From: Duganella alba
GTDB taxonomy: Bacteria > Pseudomonadota > Gammaproteobacteria > Burkholderiales > Burkholderiaceae_D
Assembly: GCF_009674495.1 (NCBI RefSeq)
Contig: NZ_WKJN01000020.1
Location: 52,304 to 116,303 of the forward strand
Reading direction: 5' to 3'
DNA: 64,000 nucleotides
The notes beneath the pieces are model-generated. The model was not told the origin of the DNA. It did not search any database and worked only from the letters and a program-made list of their open reading frames with translations. How positions within the stretch are numbered: the first letter of the stretch is position 1; each line of letters starts with the position of its first letter. Shown piece by piece: positions 36,108-43,175 of this stretch. Position numbers and translations under genes: made by a program.

Positions 36108-38601
36108 TGCTGGCGTCGTTGTCGGCGGTGCGGGACAGGGCTTGGGACAAGGCGACGGCGACCACGCCTTCGGCACGAACGACCTGGGCGCTGCCTTCGC
36201 GGAAGCGCCGGGCAAGGTCGACGCCCGACATGGAGAAGGCTTCCTGCCGTGCCGCCGTTGAGAAGATGTAGAGCGTGCGCTGCGGACTGATCCAGGCCAG
36301 CTTGACCTTGCGGCTGCTGCCGTCCTCCTGCTCGAACTCCAGCCACATGCCGCGCGTCAGGCTGTCGACTTCGATGATCGCGTCTTCCTCTTCCGGCTCC
36401 GGTGCCGCCTGCCGCGCGGCTTCGGCGTCGGCCTTGGCTTGCAGCGCCAGCCGGCGTTCGGCCGCCTGCTGGGCCACCTGCATGGAGATTTCCACTTGCC
36501 GTTCAGGCGACATGTCCAGTGGCGCACGCACGATGGAGGCGTGGCATTCCGCGAGCTCGGCAAAGAATTGCAGACGGTCGGCGTCCTGCCACTTGATGAC
36601 GTCCAGCCATTTGTTCAGCGCGGACAGCAGGCCCGGCAGCTTGGCGATCAGCTGTTTGCGGTCGTCCGGCGTCATTTTCGGCCGCACGCTCCAGATCAGG
36701 TCGTCCATGGCCCTGGTGGCGTTGTTGACGGCGCCTGGCTTGTCGTCCTCGATGCTGTAGGCGATGGTCAGCACCGACACCCAGCGCTGTTCGAGGAAGG
36801 CTTCGACCACGGCGATCACTTCACCGGTGCCGATGCGCAAGGCGACGGCGTTTTTGGCCAGCTTGTTCGACTCGGCCATTTTTTCCTGCTTGAGCGCGGC
36901 GGCGATCGGTGCGGCGATGGCGGCTGCGGCGGCTTTTTCCTCGGCCTGGATCGAGGCTTCCAGTTCGTTAACAGCTTCGGTGAACACCGACAGCTCCTGC
37001 TCGTAGTCGCGGCCGACGCGGTCGACGCTGCGCTGCATGGCCTGGAACAGCGGATCGTCCGGGCCTTTGCGCTGTTCCCAGCCCATGCGCGACAACAGTT
37101 CCAGCAGGCGGCGCGCCGGGTGGGCTTCCTGGAAGAAGAAGTTCTTGTCGACCAGTGCGGCTTTCAGCACCGGGATTTGCAGGAAGCGGATCAGTTCGCG
37201 GATTTCCGGCGAGATGCTCTGGTCGCGGAATACGGTGTCGAAGACGGCCGACAGCAGGTCGATGGTGGATTCATCGGCGCGCGTGAGGCTGCCTTCCGGC
37301 ATGGTCTGCTTCAGGCTGGGCAGGTAGAAGACGTTGCCTGTCTGCGCCGGCGCGGCGCTGCCACTCGACTCGAACGGGACGGCTTTCTGCAGCGTGGCGA
37401 GGTAGGCCAGCAACGGCTGCCGGGCATGAAGTTGTGCCGCGCGTTGCAGTTCTTCGTTCGGCACCGCGCCGACGTGGAAGCCTTGCGCCGCTCCTTGCGG
37501 CCAGCCGCCAGCCGGCATCGCCATCTGCGCGCCGCCTGCGACCGCGCCGCCCGCAACCACGCCACCGACGAGCGGGCCGCTGGCAAACGGGCCGCCAACA
37601 AAGCCCTGCACCGGCCCGCTCACCGCGTGCGGGCCGGGCTGACCGGCAAACGCTGCGCCAGCGGCCTGCGAGCCGCCCTGCTGGCCGCCTGGTGGCTGCT
37701 GCGCGCCGTTCGGCGCCCACGTGCTGCCGGCCGACAGCACCGATGCCGGCAGATCCGGTATCGTCAAATCAACGCCGCCGCCCAGCATGCCGCTGGCGAT
37801 GCCATCGACAATCTGCCCGGCCGCCGATCCCGCCACATCGCTGGACGCAAAAAACTGCCGTAACTGCTGCGCCAGCGCCGCCTGATTCGTCCTGGCCTTG
37901 GCCGCCCCGCCATCCGCCTTGCGGCGCTTGTAGCCGTCCACATTGCCCGGCAACACGCCCTTGCTCTGCAAGGCCAGACTCAAGGCCTCCAGCATCGGCC
38001 CCAGCTCGATAAACATGTCCGGCTTGATCCACGGCTGCAACAGCCCGGCCGACTCTTCCTCCGGATCAAACTCCGTCCACGCCTGCTGCAAGGCCTCCAG
38101 AAACACCGCCGGCCGGAATGGATTCTGGCTGACACGCAAAATGTCGCGCTCCAGCAAAAACGCCAGCCGCACATTCAGCGTCTGCAAGGCATCCGCATAC
38201 TGCACCTCGAACGGCTTGCTGACGCCGCTCAAAGCGACCTTGTTGTCCATCTCCTCGAACGGCACCAGCGACAGCGGCTGGTCCGCGCCGCGCGCCACCC
38301 GCTTGGCGGCCGGCGCCAGCTCCGCGATCTCGCGCCGCAGCGCCTTCTCCAGCGTGCTGGTGGCCAGATGCAAAAACGCGAAATTCCGGTTGCGCAGCAG
38401 ATTGCCGGCGCGAATGCGCTGCTGGATGAGGCGCGTATCGCCATCGGTCGCATCGATCAGCGCCCCGGCCAGCCTGGCGGCCAGATCCAGATACTGATCG
38501 CCCGCATGCTTGACCGCGATGCCGATCAGCTCTTCCAGCAAGGCATGGCGCGGCGACACCGTCTTTTTCGGCGTAGCGGGCGTTATTGGAGTTGCAACCA
38601 T
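36082..38601 (-). CDS. DUF1631 family protein
   Basis: Cytoplasmic protein of 839 residues: a helical N-terminal half, a Gly/Ala/Pro-rich flexible segment (about 290-375), a second helical region with RELIRFLQIPVLKAALVDKNFF, and a C-terminal PilZ-like beta-barrel segment (LTRGMWLEFEQEDGSSRKVK, then KLAWISPQRTLYIFS). Such proteins are sometimes mislabelled thymidine phosphorylase. The PilZ-like end lacks the RxxxR c-di-GMP motif. Function is unknown. It is divergent from the downstream chemoreceptor. Confidence 0.8.
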   Translation of the reverse strand: MVATPITPATPKKTVSPRHALLEELIGIAVKHAGDQYLDLAARLAGALIDATDGDTRLIQQRIRAGNLLRNRNFAFLHLATSTLEKALRREIAELAPAAKRVARGADQPLSLVPFEEMDNKVALSGVSKPFEVQYADALQTLNVRLAFLLERDILRVSQNPFRPAVFLEALQQAWTEFDPEEESAGLLQPWIKPDMFIELGPMLEALSLALQSKGVLPGNVDGYKRRKADGGAAKARTNQAALAQQLRQFFASSDVAGSAAGQIVDGIASGMLGGGVDLTIPDLPASVLSAGSTWAPNGAQQPPGGQQGGSQAAGAAFAGQPGPHAVSGPVQGFVGGPFASGPLVGGVVAGGAVAGGAQMAMPAGGWPQGAAQGFHVGAVPNEELQRAAQLHARQPLLAYLATLQKAVPFESSGSAAPAQTGNVFYLPSLKQTMPEGSLTRADESTIDLLSAVFDTVFRDQSISPEIRELIRFLQIPVLKAALVDKNFFFQEAHPARRLLELLSRMGWEQRKGPDDPLFQAMQRSVDRVGRDYEQELSVFTEAVNELEASIQAEEKAAAAAIAAPIAAALKQEKMAESNKLAKNAVALRIGTGEVIAVVEAFLEQRWVSVLTIAYSIEDDKPGAVNNATRAMDDLIWSVRPKMTPDDRKQLIAKLPGLLSALNKWLDVIKWQDADRLQFFAELAECHASIVRAPLDMSPERQVEISMQVAQQAAERRLALQAKADAEAARQAAPEPEEEDAIIEVDSLTRGMWLEFEQEDGSSRKVKLAWISPQRTLYIFSTAARQEAFSMSGVDLARRFREGSAQVVRAEGVVAVALSQALSRTADNDASIIPPAAAG

Positions 38602-38785
38602 GGGCGTTCCTGCGGAGTCAATCAGCGTATTTCACCATTCTTGCATGATATTTCCATCAAGCAATACCAAACCACCAAGTATCTGCAATTTTTTGCGTAT
38701 TTTGAGACGGCTCAACAGACAAGATTGCAGTTTCCCTAAGATAAAAAACTCTCTTTCCGTCCATCAACCGCCACCAAGGATGCCC

Positions 38786-40216
38786 ATGAAATTCCTGCAC
38801 AACCTGGAAACGTCCCGCAAATTGCTGGCCGCCTTTGCCGTCGTGCTGTGCCTGACGGCGCTGGTGGGGATCAGCGCGCTGTCGCGCATCAGCGCCATCA
38901 ACCATGCCTCGGCCGACCTCAACGGCCAGTGGCTGCCGCAGACCATCAACGCCTTGTCCCGCCGCAATGAAACCCTGCTCAGCGAAGGCTCGGAACCGTC
39001 GCTGGAAACCCGGCTGCAACAGGCGAAGGCCCTGAACACGCAGCTGAGTCAGCTATTGGTCAGCGCCATCCAGTCCAGCCAGGAGGCAACAAAGCAGCAA
39101 GATGAATTGTACGCCGGCGCCCGCGTCACGACGTTCAGCCTGTTGTTTGCCGCCATCGCCGGCGGCGCCTTGCTGGCGCTGTGGACGGCGCGCTCGATCA
39201 CCTCGCCCTTGCAGCACGCGATGCTGGTGGCGCAACGCATCGCCGGCGGCGACCTCGGCACGCGCATTCCGCCGCAGCCAAACAACCAGACCGGCAAGCT
39301 GCTGTGCGCCATGCAGCACATGAACGACAGCCTGCACGCCATCGTCAGCCAGGTGCAGAGCGGCGCGCGGGCGATCGGCGGTTCGGCGGCCGAAATTGCG
39401 GAAGGCAACCAGGATTTGTCGGCGCGTACCGAGCAGCAGGCGTCGGCGCTGGAGCAGACCGCGTCCTCCATGGAGCAGCTGACCGCCACCGTGCGCCAGA
39501 ACGCCGGCCATGCGATGGAAGCCAACAAGCTGGCGCTGTCGGCGTCCGCCGTGGCGGTGCGCGGCGGCGGCGATGTGGCGCAGGTGGTCGGCACCATGGC
39601 GTCGATCAACGACAGCTCGCGCAAGATTGCCGAGATTATCGGCGTGATTGACGGCATCGCCTTCCAGACCAATATCCTGGCCCTGAACGCGGCGGTGGAA
39701 GCGGCGCGCGCCGGCGAACAGGGGCGCGGTTTCGCGGTGGTGGCGTCCGAAGTGCGCAACCTGGCGCAGCGGTCGGCAGCGGCAGCCAAGGAAATCAAGG
39801 AGTTGATCGACGATTCGGTCGACAAGGTGGCGCGCGGCACGCAACTGGCCGATCAGGCGCGCAAGACCATGGACGAAGTGGTCGGCAGCGTCAAGCAGGT
39901 GACCGGACTGATCGGCGAAATCGCCGACGCCAGCGCCGAGCAGACCGCCGGGCTGGAACAGGTGAATCAGGCAATTTCCGCCATGGACCAGGCGACCCAG
40001 CAGAATGCGGCGCTGGTGGAGCAGGCGGCGGCTGCGGCGGCGTCGATGCAGGGCGAAACCGCCAAACTAAGCGCGGCCATCAGCGTGTTTGCCATCGCCG
40101 CCGAGCCACCGGGGGCGATGGCGCCGGAAGTCGCCAGGCCGCAACCGGCCGTGCGCGCCACCCTGCCGCAGCCGGCGCGCACGCCGCGCAAGGAAGTCGA
40201 GTGGGAAGAATTTTAA
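38786..40216 (+). CDS. Methyl-accepting chemotaxis protein with a half-size sensor and CheR/CheB-docking tail
   Basis: Inner-membrane chemoreceptor of 476 residues from the ATG at 38786 (AAGGA 6 bp upstream). First membrane helix about 13-33, a periplasmic part of only about 75 residues, second helix about 110-133, then a HAMP domain and the signalling hairpin with GVIDGIAFQTNILALNAAVEA, which matches the consensus fully. The C-terminus ends in EWEEF, resembling the NWETF pentapeptide that tethers CheR and CheB to high-abundance receptors. The periplasmic part is about half of a normal four-helix-bundle sensor. Confidence 0.92.
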   Translation: MKFLHNLETSRKLLAAFAVVLCLTALVGISALSRISAINHASADLNGQWLPQTINALSRRNETLLSEGSEPSLETRLQQAKALNTQLSQLLVSAIQSSQEATKQQDELYAGARVTTFSLLFAAIAGGALLALWTARSITSPLQHAMLVAQRIAGGDLGTRIPPQPNNQTGKLLCAMQHMNDSLHAIVSQVQSGARAIGGSAAEIAEGNQDLSARTEQQASALEQTASSMEQLTATVRQNAGHAMEANKLALSASAVAVRGGGDVAQVVGTMASINDSSRKIAEIIGVIDGIAFQTNILALNAAVEAARAGEQGRGFAVVASEVRNLAQRSAAAAKEIKELIDDSVDKVARGTQLADQARKTMDEVVGSVKQVTGLIGEIADASAEQTAGLEQVNQAISAMDQATQQNAALVEQAAAAAASMQGETAKLSAAISVFAIAAEPPGAMAPEVARPQPAVRATLPQPARTPRKEVEWEEF

Positions 40217-40374
40217 TCTGCCAGTGAGGTCTACTCCTACAGACCATCAGGGCGAACTCCGATACCGGGCAGAAGCTCAAAAACGCATGATGGCGTCACC
40301 GGAAACGCCTCAGCTAGCAAACGGCCGGGACGATTCTGGCGAGTACGTTCTTTTCACTTTAAAAAGGAAGCAAA

Positions 40375-40587
40375 ATGAACTCGAACCAAAAAGGCAGCAG
40401 CAGTAACCAGGGCTCGAAACAAGGCTCGAACCAAGGCAGCAGCAAGCAGTCCGGCACCGCCGGCTCGTCCAGCGGGTCGCGCAGCAATCAGCAAAGCGGC
40501 ACCCAGGGCGGCACCCATGAGCAGCACGTCGAAGCTGGTCGTCAAAGCCACAAAAATGACGGCAACAAGCAATCCGGCAATCGCTAA
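40375..40587 (+). CDS. Small Ser/Gly/Gln/Asn-rich protein (70 aa), possibly KGG-like
   Basis: Highly hydrophilic, low-complexity protein with repeats of KQGS/NQGS and a C-terminal HVEAGRQSHKND segment that faintly resembles the EAGRKGG repeats of KGG/con-10 stress proteins. A strong AAGGAAG stands 7 bp before the ATG, which supports expression. It is probably intrinsically disordered. Function is unknown. Confidence 0.6.
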   Translation: MNSNQKGSSSNQGSKQGSNQGSSKQSGTAGSSSGSRSNQQSGTQGGTHEQHVEAGRQSHKNDGNKQSGNR

Positions 40588-40638
40588 GTAGACAATCAGC
40601 GGTAAATGCGGCGCCTTGCGCGCCGCATCGTTGCCCCA

Positions 40639-41199
40639 TCAGATGTTGGTCACCCGTTGCCCGCTAGGCGGCACAAAATCTTCCACACCGTTGATCATCC
40701 CCACTTTGAGCGCCTGGGCGGACGTCAGATGCAGGTCCGAATACTCGTGCGTGCGCCATTGCTCTTCCGCCAGTTCGACGTGGTTGCGCAGGATTTGCTC
40801 GGTGCGGGCGTCGTCCGCCTGCAAGCCCTCGACGATGATGCGCAGCGCGTCCGGACGGGCGCCGTGCGGCGCGCTGGCGTGCGACTTGTGCACCATGAAA
40901 CGGGCAGTGTCGCTGGCGTAGCGCTCGCTTCCCGACAGAAACAATATGACGGCGATCGACGCCACCGCGCCGGCGTTGTAGGTGACGATTTTGATCGGCA
41001 ACTTGCTCAGGTAGTTGTACAGGCAGATGCCGTCGCTGACATAGCCGCCATTGGACTGAATCAGGATGTGGGCGGTGGTGATGCGGTCTTCCGTCATGTC
41101 GGCCACCGCGTCGAAAACGCGGCGAACCATGTCGCTGTTAACATCCCCGGAAAGCGTGAACCACGCATGTCCTTCGTAATTTGTATGATCTTGGCTCAT
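40639..41199 (-). CDS. ClpP-like serine peptidase (orphan)
   Basis: Protein of 186 residues with the ClpP/crotonase fold: ILIQSNGGYVSDGICLYNYL matches the substrate-binding strand, Ser81 in GAVASIAVILF is at the nucleophile position, and His104 in MVHKSHA is at the catalytic His position. A C-terminal Asp in GVED (about 174) could complete the triad. It is shorter and more divergent than housekeeping ClpP and has no ClpX or ClpA neighbour. It is transcribed away from the gcv operon. Confidence 0.8.
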   Translation of the reverse strand: MSQDHTNYEGHAWFTLSGDVNSDMVRRVFDAVADMTEDRITTAHILIQSNGGYVSDGICLYNYLSKLPIKIVTYNAGAVASIAVILFLSGSERYASDTARFMVHKSHASAPHGARPDALRIIVEGLQADDARTEQILRNHVELAEEQWRTHEYSDLHLTSAQALKVGMINGVEDFVPPSGQRVTNI

Positions 41200-41299
41200 G
41201 GCTGGGCTCTTGAATAAGTGTGATTTATTCTAGCAAATTGTCGGTATGGAAGCTTTTTTATTGCCTCATTCGTGCGCGACCCCACGCCGGGCCGCAAGA

Positions 41300-41328
41300 T
41301 TGACATTCAGGCCCTTCTGACATATATT
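41300..41328 (+). promoter_or_regulatory. Sigma70 promoter of gcvTHP
   Basis: Consensus TTGACA (41300-41305), a 17-bp spacer, and TATATT (41323-41328). Transcription would begin near 41335, just before the glycine riboswitch. Confidence 0.8.
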
Positions 41329-41341
41329 CCCGAGTCTTGAT

Positions 41342-41520
41342 CGGGAGAGGGCAAACTCGCGTTGCCGCCGAAGGGGCACTACCCACAAACTCTCAGGCAA
41401 AAGGACCGGTCAAGGGGTCATCAATGACTCAAACTCTGGAGAGAGATTGCATGGGCAATCCACCGAAGGGGCGTGCGGAAAGATCTTTTCCGCTATCTCT
41501 CAGGTACCAAGGACAGAGGG
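41342..41520 (+). ncRNA. Tandem glycine riboswitch
   Basis: Two successive glycine aptamers in the gcvT leader. Aptamer 1 (about 41342-41408) has GGGAGAG pairing with CTCTC, the core GCCGAAGGGGCA and AGGCAAAAGGAC. Aptamer 2 (about 41435-41517) has GGAGAGA pairing with TCTCT, the core ACCGAAGGGGC and CAGGTACCAAGGACAGA. A hairpin GGAATATTAGTATTCC follows at 41525-41540 and may be part of the expression platform. In known systems glycine binding turns on gcv expression. Confidence 0.95.
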
Positions 41521-41570
41521 GTTTGGAATATTAGTATTCCCTGTTAACCTCTTTTCGTTCGGACCGTGCC

Positions 41571-42692
41571 ATGACGCTCAAAGCTACCCCCCTCAATAAC
41601 GCTCACCGCGCAGCCGGCGCCCGCATGGTCGATTTCGGCGGCTGGGACATGCCCGTCAACTACGGCTCCCAAATCGAAGAACACAACGCCGTGCGCACCG
41701 ACGTCGGCATGTTCGACGTCGCCCACATGTGCGTGGTCGACATCAAGGGCGACCAGGTGCGCGCCTTCCTGCGCGGCCTGCTGGCCAACAACGTCGACAA
41801 GCTGCAAGTCTCGGGCAAGGCGCTGTATTCGTGCATGCTGAATCCGGAAGGCACCGTCATCGACGACCTGATCGTCTACTTCATCAATGAGAGCTGGTTC
41901 CGCCTGGTGGTCAACGCCGGCACCGCCGAGAAGGACGTGGCGTGGATGCAGGCGCAGAACGACGCCACCGGCTCCGGCCTGACCATCACCCAGCGCCGCG
42001 ACGGCGCCAACGCCATGGCGCTGATCGCCGTGCAAGGCCCGAACGCCCGCGCCAAGGTCTGGGAAGTGATTCCGGAATCGAAGGACGCCACCGCTGAAAT
42101 GAAGCCGTTCAACGTCGCCTTCGCGCAAAGCGCCGCCTTCGGCGAGGCGATGATCGCCCGCACCGGCTACACCGGCGAAGACGGCTTTGAAATCGGCGTC
42201 GCCGCCGAGCAGGCCGAGAACCTGTGGAACGCGCTGGTCGCCGCCGGCGTCAAGCCGGCAGGCCTGGGCGCGCGCGACACGCTGCGCCTGGAAGCCGGCA
42301 TGAACCTGTACGGCCAGGACATGGACGAAACCGTGAACCCGCTCGACGCCGGCCTGGCATGGACCATCGACCCGGTCTCCGAGCGCGACTTCATCGGCAA
42401 GGCCGCGCTGCAGGCCAAGGGCCAGAACAGCCAGTTCGTGGGCCTGATCCTGCGCGAAAAAGGCGGCGTGCTGCGCGCGCACCAGAAAGTCATCGTGGCC
42501 GGCACCGACGCCACCGGCGAGATCACCAGCGGCACCTTCAGCCCGAGCATGCAGCAGGCCATCGCCCTGGCGCGCGTGCCGAACGGCGTGAACGTCGGCG
42601 ACACCGTGCATGTGGAAATCCGCGACAAGAAACTGGCCGCTTCTGTGGTTAAATTGCCGTTCGTCCGCAACGGCAAGATCTTGGCCGTTTAA
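41571..42692 (+). CDS. gcvT: Glycine cleavage system T protein (aminomethyltransferase)
   Basis: Transfers the methylene group from the aminomethyl-lipoyl H protein to tetrahydrofolate, releasing ammonia. The 373-residue protein has MVDFGGWDMPVNYGSQIEEH, the conserved IARTGYTGEDGFEI and LRLEAGMNLYGQDMDE motifs, and the C-terminal barrel. It is the first gene after the glycine riboswitch, followed by gcvH (36 bp) and gcvP. Confidence 0.97.
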   Translation: MTLKATPLNNAHRAAGARMVDFGGWDMPVNYGSQIEEHNAVRTDVGMFDVAHMCVVDIKGDQVRAFLRGLLANNVDKLQVSGKALYSCMLNPEGTVIDDLIVYFINESWFRLVVNAGTAEKDVAWMQAQNDATGSGLTITQRRDGANAMALIAVQGPNARAKVWEVIPESKDATAEMKPFNVAFAQSAAFGEAMIARTGYTGEDGFEIGVAAEQAENLWNALVAAGVKPAGLGARDTLRLEAGMNLYGQDMDETVNPLDAGLAWTIDPVSERDFIGKAALQAKGQNSQFVGLILREKGGVLRAHQKVIVAGTDATGEITSGTFSPSMQQAIALARVPNGVNVGDTVHVEIRDKKLAASVVKLPFVRNGKILAV

Positions 42693-42728
42693 TTAAAATT
42701 TACCTCTCGATCCTTTTTGGAGCTTTAC

Positions 42729-43109
42729 ATGAACATTCCTGCAGACCTGAAGTACACCGAATCCCACGAGTGGGTACGCGCTGAAGCCGACGGCACTGTC
42801 ACCGTTGGCATCACCGAGTACGCGCAGGACGCACTGGGCGACATCGTCTTCGTCGAACTGCCGAAAGTCGGCGACACCTACGAAGCCGGCAGCGACGCCG
42901 CCGTGGTGGAATCGGTGAAAGCCGCCAGCGACATCTACGCGCCAGTAGCCGGCGAAGTCGTGGCCGTGAACGAAGAAGTGGTCAACGCTCCGGAATCGAT
43001 CAACGCCGACGCCTACGCCAACTGGCTGTTCAAGATCAAGCCTAGCGACGCCGCAGCCATCAACGGCCTGCTGGATGCTGAAGCCTACGGCAAAAACACC
43101 GGCGCCTAA
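42729..43109 (+). CDS. gcvH: Glycine cleavage system H protein
   Basis: Lipoyl-carrier protein of 126 residues that shuttles the aminomethyl group between P, T and L proteins. The lipoylation lysine is Lys64 in VVESVKAASDIYAP. The N-terminus YTESHEWVRAEADGTVTVGI matches the family. It starts at the ATG at 42729; four extra residues are possible upstream but unlikely. Confidence 0.97.
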   Translation: MNIPADLKYTESHEWVRAEADGTVTVGITEYAQDALGDIVFVELPKVGDTYEAGSDAAVVESVKAASDIYAPVAGEVVAVNEEVVNAPESINADAYANWLFKIKPSDAAAINGLLDAEAYGKNTGA

Positions 43110-43123
43110 ATTCGAGCGCTCCG

Positions 43124-43147
43124 AGGCCAGCCCCGTGCTGGCCTTTT
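43124..43147 (+). terminator. Partial terminator between gcvH and gcvP
   Basis: AGGCCAG, loop CCCCGTG, CTGGCCT, then TTT: a 7-bp stem with a short T-run. It is likely an incomplete terminator that lowers gcvP relative to gcvTH, because the gene order implies co-transcription. Confidence 0.55.
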
Positions 43148-43175
43148 GTATTCTCCTCTCTCGCCCTGACAAATC

